A stretch of DNA of 64,000 nt from Nitrospirales bacterium (GTDB lineage Bacteria; Nitrospirota; Nitrospiria; Nitrospirales; UBA8639): positions 36,597-100,596 of the forward strand of contig BQIV01000014.1 of the NCBI GenBank assembly GCA_021604005.1, in the 5' to 3' direction. Shown piece after piece: positions 34,018 to 45,890 of this stretch. Numbering within the stretch: position 1 is the first letter of the stretch; each line of letters opens with the position of its first letter. Below the pieces are notes generated by a model, which saw only the letters and a list, made by a program, of their open reading frames with translations, was not told where the DNA came from and searched no databases. Both the position numbers and the translations under genes were made by a program.

Positions 34018-37000
34018 GTGATGCATGACGCCCGCATCTGTTCTCTTACACCCGCGTCAACCACACCATCACATTCCTCGGGACAACCATTTCAAGAATT
34101 GACGAAACATCCCCGAAAAAGGAATGGAATCTTTCGATACATCAGAGGATTATTGGACGCGCTGCCTGCTTTACCCGTGCAGAAGATTATCGAGTCGCGC
34201 GATGTACTCCTCATAACTTTGCGACGCATGATGGCTGACTCTCACTTCCATACCACACAACACTCCATTCTCGATGTTGTATCAAACGGAATCTGTATTA
34301 TTCGTCAAGACTGGACCGTGATATGTTGGAATACCGTTCTGAGCGACTGGACAGGATATTCAAAAACGTCCGTTGAGGGACGAACACTCGGCGAAACGTT
34401 TCCGCATTTTACAAGCGCCTCTTACCGCGCTCGCCTGGCCCCATTATTTTCCGGTCACGCTCCGGTAACCTTCACATCACAAGACCATCCGCAGTTATTT
34501 CCTGCACTGTTGCCTCACGGCACCCCTCGCCTCCAACACACGATTGCTCACGCTATTCGCTCAACCACGGACGACTCATGGGACATCATGTTTGTCGTGC
34601 AAGATGTCACGGCTGTAGAAGAGACCATTCACAGATCGGCCTACTGGCGTCAACAGGCCAACCGGGAAATAAAAAAACGGCAACACGCCGTGCGAAAGCT
34701 TCGATCTCTATCTGAACGGTATCGTTTAGCCACTGAAGCCGCACGCATTGGGGTCTGGGAATTTGATATTCCCACAAATGTGCTCAAATGGAGTGACCAG
34801 ATGTTTTCGGTCTTTGCCGTTGATAAACATACCTTCACCGGAACATTCAACGATTGGGCCCGTACCGTCCATCCGGAAGATCTCCCTCAAGCCATCGAAA
34901 AAATGCAGAAGGCTTTGCACGATAAGAATGGATATCATACGGATTTTCGAATTATCTGGCCCGACAAATCGATCCACTTGATCAAAGCCCATGGCCTGGC
35001 CCAACTCGATGAACACGGTAATCCCTACCGTATGAGTGGAGTGAATTGGGATATTACGGAACAACGAGAAATTCAGACCAATATGGAGGAACGCGCCAGA
35101 CTGATCGAGCTTGAAAACATCCTCATTCAACGCTTAAGCCTAGAAGGTCGGTTGGAAGACATGCTGCAGGAATGTGCAACGATTATCGTAGAGCAGCTTC
35201 ATGCCACATTCGTACACATTTGGCTCATGAACGAATTGGATGGCAGGCTCGAACTGGCAGGCGAGGCTCGTCTCAAGAGCCACAACCAGGATCGATCGAG
35301 TCACCCTGTGCCGACCCAGGACTACCTGCACCGAATTGTGTCCCTCGGTCAGCCTTATATCTCACACGATGTCTCCGACGACCAATCCCTGCGTGAATAT
35401 GTGTCAAACATCGACGAACACGTTCTTGCCTTTGCCGGATATCCCTTGTCTATCAACGATCGGGTGGTTGGCGTCATGGCCCTCTATTTTCCATCTGCTC
35501 TCTCGCCACTTCTGACTCAAATGCTGGAACGCGTCACGGGGAGCATCGCCTTAGGGATCACACGAAAACAGGCAGAGGAAAAGGTCGGAGAGCTAAGCCA
35601 TTCCAATGCCTCGATTCTGGCTTCAGCGGGAGAAGGAATCTACGGCCTGGACTTACAGGGCCATACCACATTCGTCAACCCGGAAGGCGCCAGACTCTTA
35701 GGCTATGAACCTGACGAACTTATTGGCCGGCCCATGCATGCCACCATGCATCACACGAAGCCTAACGGCACTCCCTATTTATTTGATGTATGTCCCATGT
35801 ACAAAACCCTTAAAGATGGAACGGTCAATCGCATTGAAGATGAAGTGTTGTGGCGTAAAGATGGCACGAGTTTTCCCGTAGAATACACCAGCACACCAAG
35901 ACGCAACGAAGAAGGCCAAGTCATCGGGGCCGTGATTACCTTCCGTGATATCAGCGAACGGAAAGCCTTTGAACGCCGCATGACGGCCGAACACGATGTT
36001 GCCCGAGTCCTCACAGAAATGGCTTCATTAGATGAAGCCGCCCCATCGCTCCTCCAAGTCATCTGTACCAGCCTTCGTTGGCAAGTCGGCGCATTCTGGA
36101 AACCTCACCCGGAATCACATGAATTAACATCTCTCTGCATTTTTGAAGATACGCCAGGTTCGTACCCACTGTTTGTCCACACAACACGCACGACCACATT
36201 TCCCGTTGGAACCGGCCTTCCAGGACGAGTCGCACAATCACGATCGCCCTGCTGGATTCCGGATGTCACCGTCGATGAAAATTTCCCTCGTCGCACTGTG
36301 GCCAGCAGCGAGCATCTCCATTCCGCATTTGCCTTCCCCATCTGTATCAACGATCAAATTCACGGCGTAATGGAGTTTTTCTGTCACACTTCGCTCATTC
36401 CCGACTCGCATTTGCTCGCCATGATGGAAAACATGGGCCGGCACATCGGGCAGTTTGCCGAGCGAAAAGATGCGGAAAGCAAAGTCGCCCAGTGGGCACA
36501 CTTACTGGAACAACAAAACCATGAACTTGAAGAAGCTCGAGATGATGCTCTTGCCGCAGCAAAGGCAAAAACCGATTTCCTCGCCACCATGAGTCATGAA
36601 ATCCGAACACCAATGAATGGCATCATCGGCATGACAGGCTTGTTGCTCGACACTTCTCTGAACGACGAGCAACGCGATTTAACGGAGACCGTCAAATATT
36701 CCAGCGAAATGTTATTGAAAATCATTAACGATATTCTAGACTTTTCGAAAGTCGAAGCGGGAAAGCTTCAACTGGAAACGATTGATTTTGACCTTCGAAC
36801 CGCCGTGGAAGATGTGCTTGAACTCCTTGCCGAGCCAGCCGCCAACAAGGGCATTGAACTCGTCGCCCTCGTGTATGCCCATACGCCCACCGCGTTGCAA
36901 GGCGACCCAGGCCGGCTTCGGCAACTCCTGATGAATCTTATCGGAAATGCCATTAAGTTTACCGAGGCCGGCGAGGTGGTTGTACAAGTTTCCGCCGAGA

Positions 37001-38610
37001 ATCATCAAGATCAGACCGTCGGCATTCGATTTACCGTCACCGATACCGGCATCGGCATATCCGAAGACGCACAGCGACACCTCTTTCAGTCCTTTAAGCA
37101 GGCTGATAGCTCTACCACAAGAAAGTATGGCGGAACGGGATTGGGATTGGCCATCTGCAAAAAAATTGTCACGCTCATGGGTGGAGAGATTGGCGTCACA
37201 AGTACGCAAGGACAAGGCAGCACATTCTGGTTTACCGTTTCATTCAATCGGCAAGCCACCGACACACCGTGCCTCCAAATCCGTACATCCTTATCCGGCG
37301 TTCATGTCTGCCTGGCCGAAAGTCATCCCACAGTTCGCTTCCTCATCCAACATTATGCGCAAAGTTGGAATATGACGTGTACCGCAGCAGCGCAAGGCGC
37401 AGAAGCACTGGAATGCTTGCGCACGGCGGCGGCGCAAGGCAATCCCTGCGAGTTGGTCATTGTGGACCAACAACTTCCAGACATGAGTGGAGCCGAATTT
37501 GCCCAACACGTGAAACGGGATCCTGCCCTCACACACAGTCGCCTCATTATGCTGTCGTCTCGTGGACAGCGAGGTGAAGCTCGACAGGCCAAAGAAGCCG
37601 GATACATGGCGTACCTAACTAAACCCATACGACAGGAACAATTGTACCGATGTTTAACGATAACCATGGGCTCACCGGCTCAACCGGTCAACACAGAGCA
37701 CCATTTGATTACCCGTCACTCCGTCGAGGAACTGGAAACACGGTCAAGAGTCCGTATCCTGCTGGCGGAGGATAATCTCGTCAATCAAAAAGTCGCCACC
37801 AAAATGCTCGCGAAATTAGGATATCGCGTTGATGTCGCCATGAACGGGAAGGACGCCGTTCATGCCGCAACCACCATGGCCTACGACGTCATCCTCATGG
37901 ATTGCCAGATGCCAGAAATGGATGGATTTCAAGCCACAAAAGAAATTCGTCGCCATGAAGCGTCCAATGAGCGACAAGCAACGAGCGACGAGCCACACGA
38001 AACGCGTCGCGTACCCATCATCGCCTTGACGGCCAATGTCTTAGAGAGCGACCGCACGACCTGTCTTGAAGCCGGGATGGACGACTTTCTTGCCAAGCCG
38101 GTTTTGATGGAAACATTGGAACACACCTTGCGCCGCTGGACGACGGAAGCACATCGGCAACACAGCGTAGAATATTCCTTCGAAGAATCAGGTCAGGATT
38201 ACCTTCTATCGTCGATACCCGGCATGACGAGCCTTGGTGAACGTCCTCCATTGGACCTGCGCGTCCTGGACGACTTGCGAACATTGGGAGGGGAAGAAGA
38301 CCCCGATTTCTTCATATCGGTCATCGAACAATTTCTCCAAGATATCCCGCGTCATATGGATGGCATGCATCAAGCCGTTCAATGCCAAGCGCCCGACAGA
38401 TTGATGAGCGCGGCGCATGCCTTCAAAGGCGGATGCCGCAATATTGGGGCAATACCGCTAGCGGACCTGTGCCTCCGCCTTGAGCAGATAGGGCGAATGG
38501 GAACGGTCGAAGGCGCATCGAAACTACTCAACAATCTAAAAACCGAAGAGGCGCGCATCCAAGGTGCGTTGCATCACTACATGAAACACTATACCCCTCA
38601 GCGAAGGTAG
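34018..38610 (+). CDS. Hybrid histidine kinase, PAS-PAS-GAF-PAS-GAF-HisKA-HATPase-REC-REC-HPt
   Basis: 1530 residues, no membrane segments, so cytosolic. Order: PAS (about 80-195), PAS_3 (230-350), GAF (365-515), PAS (530-655), GAF (665-815), HisKA with phospho-His860 ([12 protein letters not shown]), HATPase ([24 protein letters not shown]), receiver 1 (about 1097-1215, acidic pocket reduced to AES but [10 protein letters not shown] kept), receiver 2 (about 1243-1375, LAEDN, phospho-Asp1295 in [11 protein letters not shown]), and HPt with His1467 ([11 protein letters not shown]). A whole phosphorelay is thus in one chain. Receiver 2 contains an 18-residue in-frame short-word insert (about 1313-1330). 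ATG 34018 may not be the true start. Confidence 0.93.
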   Translation: MMHDARICSLTPASTTPSHSSGQPFQELTKHPRKRNGIFRYIRGLLDALPALPVQKIIESRDVLLITLRRMMADSHFHTTQHSILDVVSNGICIIRQDWTVICWNTVLSDWTGYSKTSVEGRTLGETFPHFTSASYRARLAPLFSGHAPVTFTSQDHPQLFPALLPHGTPRLQHTIAHAIRSTTDDSWDIMFVVQDVTAVEETIHRSAYWRQQANREIKKRQHAVRKLRSLSERYRLATEAARIGVWEFDIPTNVLKWSDQMFSVFAVDKHTFTGTFNDWARTVHPEDLPQAIEKMQKALHDKNGYHTDFRIIWPDKSIHLIKAHGLAQLDEHGNPYRMSGVNWDITEQREIQTNMEERARLIELENILIQRLSLEGRLEDMLQECATIIVEQLHATFVHIWLMNELDGRLELAGEARLKSHNQDRSSHPVPTQDYLHRIVSLGQPYISHDVSDDQSLREYVSNIDEHVLAFAGYPLSINDRVVGVMALYFPSALSPLLTQMLERVTGSIALGITRKQAEEKVGELSHSNASILASAGEGIYGLDLQGHTTFVNPEGARLLGYEPDELIGRPMHATMHHTKPNGTPYLFDVCPMYKTLKDGTVNRIEDEVLWRKDGTSFPVEYTSTPRRNEEGQVIGAVITFRDISERKAFERRMTAEHDVARVLTEMASLDEAAPSLLQVICTSLRWQVGAFWKPHPESHELTSLCIFEDTPGSYPLFVHTTRTTTFPVGTGLPGRVAQSRSPCWIPDVTVDENFPRRTVASSEHLHSAFAFPICINDQIHGVMEFFCHTSLIPDSHLLAMMENMGRHIGQFAERKDAESKVAQWAHLLEQQNHELEEARDDALAAAKAKTDFLATMSHEIRTPMNGIIGMTGLLLDTSLNDEQRDLTETVKYSSEMLLKIINDILDFSKVEAGKLQLETIDFDLRTAVEDVLELLAEPAANKGIELVALVYAHTPTALQGDPGRLRQLLMNLIGNAIKFTEAGEVVVQVSAENHQDQTVGIRFTVTDTGIGISEDAQRHLFQSFKQADSSTTRKYGGTGLGLAICKKIVTLMGGEIGVTSTQGQGSTFWFTVSFNRQATDTPCLQIRTSLSGVHVCLAESHPTVRFLIQHYAQSWNMTCTAAAQGAEALECLRTAAAQGNPCELVIVDQQLPDMSGAEFAQHVKRDPALTHSRLIMLSSRGQRGEARQAKEAGYMAYLTKPIRQEQLYRCLTITMGSPAQPVNTEHHLITRHSVEELETRSRVRILLAEDNLVNQKVATKMLAKLGYRVDVAMNGKDAVHAATTMAYDVILMDCQMPEMDGFQATKEIRRHEASNERQATSDEPHETRRVPIIALTANVLESDRTTCLEAGMDDFLAKPVLMETLEHTLRRWTTEAHRQHSVEYSFEESGQDYLLSSIPGMTSLGERPPLDLRVLDDLRTLGGEEDPDFFISVIEQFLQDIPRHMDGMHQAVQCQAPDRLMSAAHAFKGGCRNIGAIPLADLCLRLEQIGRMGTVEGASKLLNNLKTEEARIQGALHHYMKHYTPQRR
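37954..38006. repeat. In-frame short-word tract inside receiver domain of kinase 1
   Basis: CATGAAGCGTCCAATGAGCG, ACAAGCAACGAGCGACGAG and CACACGAAACGCG words, same word set as the intergenic tracts. Read as [18 protein letters not shown] between KEIRR and VPIIALTAN, where receivers normally have a short loop. Confidence 0.85.
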
Positions 38611-38674
38611 ACCATCGTGTCTGGCATGCAAATGCGAGCATCGAAATGTCTTGACAGCAGCTTCACCATATTGA

Positions 38675-39919
38675 ATGGATACCATCATGTCGTCTTCTCA
38701 CTCAACAACCTCTTACCTTGAATCCCGCCGAGCCTTTTTGTCCGCTGCAGGCCTGAGGCTAGGAGCGTTGGCCATAGCCGTTTCCGGATGGTCTTCACAC
38801 CTGTCGCTTGCCAAAGAAACGGAGCCTTATATCAAGGTCGGAATTCTGCATTCCTTAAGCGGGACACTCGCCACCAATGGACAATCCGTTATCGATGGGA
38901 TTCTCATGGCTATTGATGAAATTAATGAGCAGGGCGGATTGCTTGAGAAGAGGCTCAAACCGATCATCTCAGACGGCGCGTCCAATCCGGCGACGTTCGA
39001 GCAAAACGCCGCAACCCTCATCGGACAAGATCGCGTTCACACCATTTTCGGGTGTTGGTCGTCAGCCAACAGAAAGTCTGTCAAACCCGTCGTCGAACGC
39101 GAAGACCACTTGCTCTGGTACCCCGTGCAATACGAAGGGCAGGAGCAATCGCCATCTATCATGTACGGCGGAGCCGCTCCGAATCAACAAATCCTTCCAG
39201 CCGTGCAATGGGGAATCCAACAATTCGGCAAACGGATCTTGTTAGTCGGGTCCGATTATCTTTTTCCCCGTGCGGCTAATCGCCTCATCAAGTCGTTTCT
39301 GCCGCACTATCGTGGACACGCAACCGGGGAACTCTATCAACCGTTAGGCAAGCAAGACTTTCGCCACATCCTTCATACCATCAAGCAGACCAAACCCGAC
39401 TTTATACTCAATACGATCAATGGAGACAGTAATCAAGGCTTCTTCCAGAGTCTTGTCGACGCCAACCTTACCGCCCATGATATCCCCGTAATCTCTACGA
39501 GCATTGGAGAAGATGAACTGCAACAAATCGGTATAGAACTGACTCTCGGGCATTATTCCGTCTGGAATTACTTTCAAAGCATCGATTCGCCGAGTAACCG
39601 CAGGTTTGTCGCGAACTTCAAGCGGCGATATGGCCAAGACCGGGTCACCGGCGATCCTATTGAGTCGGCCTACTCCCAAGTGCACCTGTATGCCATGGCG
39701 GTGCGGAAAGCGGGAACGCATTCCATCTCCGAAATCCGCCAGGCGGCCAAAGGGTTAATTTTCGGAGCGCCACAGGGTCTCATCCGTATCGATCCAGAGA
39801 ATCAACACACCTGGAAAGTGACGCGAATCGGGAGAGTGCAAGATAACGGTCAATTCACCGAAGTGTGGAAATCCCATGAACCGCTTCACCCGAATCCATA
39901 TCCGATGCCTCCTCGTTAA
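38675..39919 (+). CDS. Tat-exported periplasmic binding protein, urea/amide type
   Basis: 414 residues. N-terminal ESRRAFLSAAGLRLGALAIAVSGWS has a twin-arginine pair at 18-19 and a hydrophobic core. The remainder is a Peripla_BP_5 type I binding protein like UrtA/FmdD (VGILHSLSGTLATNGQSVIDGILMAIDEIN; FGCWSSANRKSVKPVVE; LLWYPVQYEGQEQSPSIMYGGAAPNQQ). No ABC permease or ATPase genes adjoin it; it lies between two giant hybrid kinases, the second of which has a periplasmic Cache-like region. That points to a role as a ligand receptor for signalling rather than uptake. Ligand not proven. Confidence 0.9.
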   Translation: MDTIMSSSHSTTSYLESRRAFLSAAGLRLGALAIAVSGWSSHLSLAKETEPYIKVGILHSLSGTLATNGQSVIDGILMAIDEINEQGGLLEKRLKPIISDGASNPATFEQNAATLIGQDRVHTIFGCWSSANRKSVKPVVEREDHLLWYPVQYEGQEQSPSIMYGGAAPNQQILPAVQWGIQQFGKRILLVGSDYLFPRAANRLIKSFLPHYRGHATGELYQPLGKQDFRHILHTIKQTKPDFILNTINGDSNQGFFQSLVDANLTAHDIPVISTSIGEDELQQIGIELTLGHYSVWNYFQSIDSPSNRRFVANFKRRYGQDRVTGDPIESAYSQVHLYAMAVRKAGTHSISEIRQAAKGLIFGAPQGLIRIDPENQHTWKVTRIGRVQDNGQFTEVWKSHEPLHPNPYPMPPR

Positions 39920-42900
39920 TCCCATGCTCTTCCCCTCAACACAGCGGAGTTTCAGAGCCAAAGTCGTCGGATTGGTGTTAGCCGCAACGTTCTGTCCAAT
40001 CATGATAGTGGGCATACTCTGGGATCTCCAACATCGCTCGAACCTGCAACATACGTATCAAGGCATCTTACAACTGCAAGCCACGCAAACCGTCCAGCAG
40101 GTTGACCTCCTACTCAAAGAGCAGATACAGCACGCTGCATTGCTCGCCAAGAGTACGGAACTACAGCGGGACATCGTTCGCTTGCTGGCCGCTCCCCCTT
40201 CGAGCAACGCGTATTTTCTCATTCAATTTCGTTTGCATCGACAACTCGAACAGATGATGAATCTCTACCCATGGATCAGAGAGGCTCATATTAATCATCC
40301 CCACACAGGCATCGCCTTGATCGCGACGAACCCGCAACGAATCGGAGTCCCGTTTCAAGGAACGATGAAACAGCTGGCATCGCTGTCCACAGGAAACCCG
40401 TTCTCCTCCTCTGTCGTGGCCTCGCCATTTCCTCTTATCAATGCTCACAATCAGATTGAGACACAGCTGCCCATTCGCCAAATCTATGCCCCTATCCAAG
40501 GAACGCATGAGTTGACGGGCATCCTGACGCTTTTCGTAGATGCCCCACATGTTGCAAAGAATTTTCGGAAAGATGCCCCTCTCCTACAACAGTTACAGAT
40601 CACGACACTCGACATCTATCTCGTAAATGAGGAAGGAGTCATGTTAAGTCCTTCGGCGTTTGAAGATTCGCTGAAAGCCAAAGGAGCCATTTCACGACGC
40701 ACACAACTTGAACAACGGCTCGAAGTCCCCGGCGAACACACTCCGACCCAAGCCTTTCTGCATTGCCAACACATGAGGCAAAATCCTACGGAAGCTCAAG
40801 CATTTCAGATGACCGGCTACCCTGATTATCGGGGTATTCCGGTCGTCGGAGCCTGGAGTCCGGTTCCCGACACGTCCTGGTGCATCATTGCGGAAATTGA
40901 CGAGGCGGAAATGCTCCAACCCCTCACGGACTTTCAAGCAACCGCCTGGGGAACTCTTGCGATCATGACGATACTGTTCGGAATTGCCGGAACGGTGCTT
41001 TCCCGGTATCTGATTGGCCCGCTCCACTCGCTCATGACAGTTGCGCACAACCTCGCCAATGGCCATCGAACCATTCGTTGGCAAGGAAAACGGAGAGATG
41101 AAATTGGTCAACTGGGTCTCACATTCAACCAAATGGCGGATGTGATCGACCAGACCATGGAACATCTGGAAAATAAAATTCAAGAACGCACAGAAACGCT
41201 TGCTCAGGCAAATGGCCAACTTACGCAAGAAATTCATGAACGACAACAAGCCGAAGCCGAACTGCGCATCAGTGAAGAACGATACGCGCTTGCCGTAGAA
41301 GCCACGAGCGCAGGACTCTGGGATTGGAATGTCAGACAGAACACTGTGTATTATTCGCCTCAACTCCTAAGGCTACTGGGCCGCCGCGATTCGGAATTAA
41401 CTCAAACCCTCGAAGCCTTGACGTCACTCATTCATCCAGCCGACATCCATCACGCAACCACAAGCCTCCAGACGCATCTGAAGCAACGAACGCCGTACAA
41501 TATAGAATTTCGCCTCAACACCAAACAGGCACAGTACCGTTGGGTGCATGCACGAGGACAGGCCATCTGGGATACAGAGAATCAACCCATTCGCATGGTG
41601 GGATCGATTAACGATATTCACGACCGTCACGTCGCAGAAAGCCGTCTTGCCACCCAACATCGTGTCACCAAAGCCCTGTCGGAATCTTCGTCATTGGACG
41701 AGGCGACACAGCCCATACTTCAAGCTATTTGTACAAACCTTGAATGGCAAATGGGAACATTCTGGCTGCCACTTCACAATACCGCCCAATTAGCATGCGT
41801 GAACACCTGGGAAGACACGCCCGGTTCTCACCCACGGTTTCTGGCCGCAACGCTGGAGACGAACGTTTCGCCGTCTGAAGGTTTGATTGGTAGTGTCTGG
41901 AAAAGCGGCAAGGCTGAATGGGTGTACGATGTGACCACCTTTCCCAATTTTTTCCGTGCGGCTCTTGCCGCACAAGAATATCTCCACACAGGCATTTCCT
42001 TTCCAATTGTCATATCGGAAAAGGTCTATGGCGTCATGGAATTTTTCTCTCATGACGCGAGAGAGCAGGATCAGACTTTGCTGTCCATGCTTGAAACGAT
42101 CGGACGTTCCATTGGCCAATTTATTGAGCGAAAAAAAGCCGAAGCGGAAGTCACGCGCGGGGCCTTCGCCTTAGAACAACAAAATCACGATCTGGCCATT
42201 GCCAGGGATCAAGCCCTGGTTGCCGCCCAAACACAAGCCGAATTTCTCGCAACCATGAGTCATGAGATTCGCACACCCATAAACGGCGTGCTCGGCATGA
42301 CTCAACTCCTCCTTGATGCCGACCTGGACGACATTCAACTTGAAATTGCACATACTATTCAGACAAGCGGAAAAAATTTACTCACCATTATCAATGATAT
42401 TTTGGATTTCTCAAAAGTTGAAGCCGGGAAAATGCAATTGGACATCGTGCCATTCAACCTTCGGACCATTGTCGAGGAGGTATTGGATACATTTGCCGAA
42501 AGCGCGAGAGTCACACACATCGAACTCGGTGCCCTGATCCATACGTCAACACCGACCGCCCTCCTCGGAGACCCAGGACGGCTTCAGCAAATCCTTCTCA
42601 ATCTCATTAGCAATGCCATAAAGTTTACAATACACGGCGACGTCTTTGTTCACGTGACGGCCACGGAAGTCGTCGACGCACATGCCCGCATCCGTTTTGA
42701 AGTCAAAGATACCGGGATAGGCATTCCCAAAGAAGATCAGAAAAAGCTCTTTCAGGCTTTCACGCAGGTTGACGGCAGCACAACCAAGCAATACGGCGGA
42801 ACGGGTTTGGGACTTGCCATTTCCCGGCATCTGGTGACACTCATGAATGGCGTGATTGGAGTAGAAAGTGTGGCGGGAAAGGGCAGTGTCTTTTGGTTCA

Positions 42901-44294
42901 CCGTCACGTTGCCAATACAGTCTTCCGCCGCCGCATGTCCAGAGAGTCACCCCTCATCACTCAAAGACATTCGACTGTTTTTTGTCGACACCTATGAAAA
43001 AAATCACCACATTCTTGAACATTATTCGACCGCCTGGGGCATACCGTTTTCCAGTTCCTCAAGTGGACAGGAGACACTGGAGTCACTACGGACGGCCGCA
43101 CGAAACGGCCAGGCCTACAATGTCGTCATTATCGGACAACAGACCTCCGGTGGGGACAAGTACGAACTGGCGCAGGCCATTAAGGCCGATCCCCTTCTCG
43201 CCGACAGCCGATTAATCCTCCTCACCGCACTCGGTCATCGGGGGAATGAGCAGCAAGCCCAACAAGCGGGATTTATCGGGTATTTGCGAAAACCGATACA
43301 TCAATCACAAGTCTACCTTCGGCTGAGCATGGCCATGGGGCACAGAATCGAACCCATTGAATCACTACCTCAACAGTTGCCCACTCCTCATGCGTCAACG
43401 AAGAAACAGTCGAATCCCGGACAGGTGTTGTTGGCCGAAGATAACCAGGTCAATCAAAAAGTCGCCGTTGGAATGTTGAAAAAGTTGGGTTACCACGTCG
43501 ATGTCGTGCACAATGGGCAGGAAGCGCTCCGAGCAGCACAAGAGAAGGTCTATGCCCTCATTTTCATGGATTGTCAGATGCCTGAGATGGACGGCTATCA
43601 AGCGACGAAAGAAATTCGTCGCTGTGAAGCGTCACGCGTGAAGCATGAAGCCTCCAACGAGATACGAGCAACACACGGCGAGCGACGCAGCACGCCTCAC
43701 GTCCCGATCATTGCGATGACCGCCAACACCATGCAAGGCGACCGGGAACAATGTCTTGAATCAGGCATGGACGACTTTTTACCGAAACCAGTTTCTCTAG
43801 AGGCCCTCGACGAGATGTTGCGTCGGTGGATGACCGTGGAAGATGCCCCACCCATGACCACCGTGATCCCACACAAACCAGAGTCGACACATTCGACGTC
43901 ATCCTCATCCGTCGCATCGGATACCGAGCAACCCCCATCCGTCGACATGCACGTGCTGAATGAACTTCGATCATTAGGCGGCAATGACGATCCAAGCTTC
44001 TTTGCTTCAGTGATTGAACAATTTCTGGAAGACATTCCCCGACACCTCGATGGCATCCGGAGAGCTATCGAACAGCATGATGCCGATAGTCTCATGAAGG
44101 CCGCCCACGCATTCAAGGGGAGTTGCCGAAACATTGGAGCCCAACCGCTAACCGACGCATGCTTTGCCCTCGAGCAGGTAGGGAGAGGAGGAACGACCGA
44201 GGGTACCCTGCCGCTACTCACACAACTCGAAGCGGAAATATCCCGCATACAATCGGTGTTACAGTTGGAAATTCAATCGAAAATTTCTTCATAA
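39876..44294 (+). CDS. Membrane hybrid histidine kinase, Cache-HAMP-PAS-GAF-HisKA-HATPase-REC-REC-HPt
   Basis: 1472 residues; ATG 39876 overlaps the binding-protein gene by 44 bases, and ATG 39924 is an alternative. Two membrane helices (about 29-50 and 360-378) bracket a roughly 310-residue Cache-like periplasmic sensor; then HAMP, coiled coil, PAS (about 470-590), GAF (about 600-760), HisKA with His796 ([12 protein letters not shown]), HATPase ([24 protein letters not shown]), a receiver whose phospho-Asp is Gly1087 ([11 protein letters not shown]), an intact receiver with Asp1232 ([11 protein letters not shown]), and HPt His1411. The second receiver carries an in-frame short-word insert (about 1250-1273). 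C-terminal halves of the two kinases are close paralogues. Confidence 0.93.
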   Translation: MNRFTRIHIRCLLVNPMLFPSTQRSFRAKVVGLVLAATFCPIMIVGILWDLQHRSNLQHTYQGILQLQATQTVQQVDLLLKEQIQHAALLAKSTELQRDIVRLLAAPPSSNAYFLIQFRLHRQLEQMMNLYPWIREAHINHPHTGIALIATNPQRIGVPFQGTMKQLASLSTGNPFSSSVVASPFPLINAHNQIETQLPIRQIYAPIQGTHELTGILTLFVDAPHVAKNFRKDAPLLQQLQITTLDIYLVNEEGVMLSPSAFEDSLKAKGAISRRTQLEQRLEVPGEHTPTQAFLHCQHMRQNPTEAQAFQMTGYPDYRGIPVVGAWSPVPDTSWCIIAEIDEAEMLQPLTDFQATAWGTLAIMTILFGIAGTVLSRYLIGPLHSLMTVAHNLANGHRTIRWQGKRRDEIGQLGLTFNQMADVIDQTMEHLENKIQERTETLAQANGQLTQEIHERQQAEAELRISEERYALAVEATSAGLWDWNVRQNTVYYSPQLLRLLGRRDSELTQTLEALTSLIHPADIHHATTSLQTHLKQRTPYNIEFRLNTKQAQYRWVHARGQAIWDTENQPIRMVGSINDIHDRHVAESRLATQHRVTKALSESSSLDEATQPILQAICTNLEWQMGTFWLPLHNTAQLACVNTWEDTPGSHPRFLAATLETNVSPSEGLIGSVWKSGKAEWVYDVTTFPNFFRAALAAQEYLHTGISFPIVISEKVYGVMEFFSHDAREQDQTLLSMLETIGRSIGQFIERKKAEAEVTRGAFALEQQNHDLAIARDQALVAAQTQAEFLATMSHEIRTPINGVLGMTQLLLDADLDDIQLEIAHTIQTSGKNLLTIINDILDFSKVEAGKMQLDIVPFNLRTIVEEVLDTFAESARVTHIELGALIHTSTPTALLGDPGRLQQILLNLISNAIKFTIHGDVFVHVTATEVVDAHARIRFEVKDTGIGIPKEDQKKLFQAFTQVDGSTTKQYGGTGLGLAISRHLVTLMNGVIGVESVAGKGSVFWFTVTLPIQSSAAACPESHPSSLKDIRLFFVDTYEKNHHILEHYSTAWGIPFSSSSSGQETLESLRTAARNGQAYNVVIIGQQTSGGDKYELAQAIKADPLLADSRLILLTALGHRGNEQQAQQAGFIGYLRKPIHQSQVYLRLSMAMGHRIEPIESLPQQLPTPHASTKKQSNPGQVLLAEDNQVNQKVAVGMLKKLGYHVDVVHNGQEALRAAQEKVYALIFMDCQMPEMDGYQATKEIRRCEASRVKHEASNEIRATHGERRSTPHVPIIAMTANTMQGDREQCLESGMDDFLPKPVSLEALDEMLRRWMTVEDAPPMTTVIPHKPESTHSTSSSSVASDTEQPPSVDMHVLNELRSLGGNDDPSFFASVIEQFLEDIPRHLDGIRRAIEQHDADSLMKAAHAFKGSCRNIGAQPLTDACFALEQVGRGGTTEGTLPLLTQLEAEISRIQSVLQLEIQSKISS
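43622..43690. repeat. In-frame short-word tract inside receiver domain of kinase 2
   Basis: GTGAAGCGTCACGCGTGAAG, CATGAAGCCTCCAACGAG, ATACGAGCAACACACGGCG words. Read as [20 protein letters not shown] plus six residues, at exactly the loop used in kinase 1 (between KEIRR and VPIIAMTAN), but longer and with different word order. Confidence 0.85.
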
Positions 44295-44356
44295 ACCGCT
44301 GTTCTCCATGCCCTTCAACGTAGGCGTCTCGTGCATGCGCAAGCTCTTGCCATCAC

Positions 44357-45208
44357 TCAGACCGGAGTGTTCACGATGACATTGTCAATCAACCGGACTT
44401 TTCCTAGACGGACAGCTCCAAGCAGCACCATCTTTTTGCGAGTATGGTTCAGGGGCTCAAGTGTTTCGGTATGACACACGGCAAGATAATCAATTTTTGC
44501 GTTTGATGTCTTTCGTATATGCGCCTGCATCACTGTCTCGATTCTCTTAATTGATGTCTCCCCTTCTCGAATGGACGATGCTCCCATGTTCAACGCTTGA
44601 TAGAGGACGGGCGCTGTTCGACGTGCCGATGAAGATAAATATCCATTCCGTGAACTTAAAGCCAGCCCATCCGACTCTCGAATGGTTGGACACATGACCA
44701 TGTTCACACCTTGCCCCAGATCGGTCACCATTTGGTTGAGAATACAGCATTGCTGGTAATCCTTCTGCCCCAAAAAAGCGCGATGGGGCTTGACAAGATT
44801 CAAGAGTTTGGCCACAACGGTCGTGACACCTTGAAAATGTGTGCGTCGATGCGCCCCTTCCCAAGGTCTTGTCAGCACGCCCACCGTGACTGATGTTTGA
44901 AAACCTGGAGGGTAGAAGTCTTTTCGCGATGGGACAAAAACCACATCTACGCCGGCCTGACGGCAGAGCGCAAGATCGGTTTGACGAGGACGAGGGTATT
45001 CATCTAAATCTTCCGTTGGACCAAATTGAAGCGGATTCACAAAGATGCTCACCACTACCGTCCCGCACGATCGCCGGGCGCGTTGCATAAGAGACTGATG
45101 CCCGGCATGAAAGGCTCCCATCGTCGGAACAAAACCAAGATGCACGTTGCGAGAGGATTGTCGTGCCCTCCAGAGTTGGAGGGCACGGATTGTTCGAATA
45201 ATCTTCAT
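44357..45208 (-). CDS. panC: Pantothenate synthetase
   Basis: 283 residues from ATG 45208. PTMGAFHAGHQSLMQRA carries the two ATP-binding His residues, FVNPLQFGPTEDLDEYPR, FGQ-like FLGQKDYQQ, and LALSSRNGYLS (KMSKS-like) are conserved. It joins pantoate and beta-alanine with ATP. Third gene of a dapL-folK-panC unit with 55- and 66-base gaps. Confidence 0.95.
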   Translation of the reverse strand: MKIIRTIRALQLWRARQSSRNVHLGFVPTMGAFHAGHQSLMQRARRSCGTVVVSIFVNPLQFGPTEDLDEYPRPRQTDLALCRQAGVDVVFVPSRKDFYPPGFQTSVTVGVLTRPWEGAHRRTHFQGVTTVVAKLLNLVKPHRAFLGQKDYQQCCILNQMVTDLGQGVNMVMCPTIRESDGLALSSRNGYLSSSARRTAPVLYQALNMGASSIREGETSIKRIETVMQAHIRKTSNAKIDYLAVCHTETLEPLNHTRKKMVLLGAVRLGKVRLIDNVIVNTPV

Positions 45209-45274
45209 CACACACACCACAAACAATGAGTGGTTACAAGACGATCCATGCGGCCCTACAGCCTATAGTACCCA

Positions 45275-45835
45275 TCATCCAGAGAAGGGAGGTGGGATGC
45301 AGGCGGGACGATTTCCATAGCGAGTACCGGGAATCACCGTCAACTTTCGAACCTCGCTCGGATCATCGAGTTGCTCAAGCAATGCACTGACGGGTTGATG
45401 AAACATCGGATGATTCCAGTGCGGATCAAGTTCGACTAAGGGTTCCAGAACAAATCGGCGAAGATGCAGACGCGGATGAGGAATTGTGAGATGCGGTTCA
45501 TTCACGATCTGTTGTCCATAAAACAAAATATCAAAATCCATCGTTCGCGGCCCGCTTTGATTCTCTTCATCGCGTCCGAGTGCTCGCTCCGTTTCTTGGC
45601 AGATCTCACATAGTTGTCGAGGGTGGAGTGCTGTTTCGAGTTTGGCGACACCATTATAAAACCACATGTGGCCCAAGACACCCTCCGGGTCTATCGGTTG
45701 AGTCTCATAATACGAAGACAGCCCTAACAGTTGAGATTGTGGGAGCAAACCCATGAGTGCCACCGCACGATCGCACAATTCCTGGCGATCGCCGACATTA
45801 CCCCCAAACCCGATAAAAACCGTTTCAGGAGGCAT
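45275..45835 (-). CDS. folK: 6-hydroxymethyl-7,8-dihydropterin pyrophosphokinase
   Basis: 186 residues. HPPK motifs FIGFGGNVGDR, SSYYETQPI, FYNGVAKLET and RTMDFDILFYG, with two Mg-binding Asp in DFD, are complete. Transfers pyrophosphate from ATP to the pterin in folate synthesis. The PabC/PabB pair at 55208-57676 would serve the same pathway if it makes p-aminobenzoate. Confidence 0.95.
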   Translation of the reverse strand: MPPETVFIGFGGNVGDRQELCDRAVALMGLLPQSQLLGLSSYYETQPIDPEGVLGHMWFYNGVAKLETALHPRQLCEICQETERALGRDEENQSGPRTMDFDILFYGQQIVNEPHLTIPHPRLHLRRFVLEPLVELDPHWNHPMFHQPVSALLEQLDDPSEVRKLTVIPGTRYGNRPACIPPPFSG

Positions 45836-45837
45836 TG

Positions 45838-45885
45838 TTCAAACTTCCATTTTGCATATTAACTTTTGCAATTTGCCTTGAATGG
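45838..45885. repeat. Short-word tract, TTTTGCAATTTGC words
   Basis: CATTTTGCATATTAACTTTTG and CAATTTGCC words fill the 55-base gap between the dapL stop and the folK start. This word family is different from the CGTTGCTCG set. Confidence 0.55.
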
Positions 45886-45890
45886 CTCTA

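Noticed and set aside
40692..41363. 223-codon minus-strand frame
   Set aside because: Antisense shadow of the second hybrid kinase, which has continuous domain matches on the plus strand.
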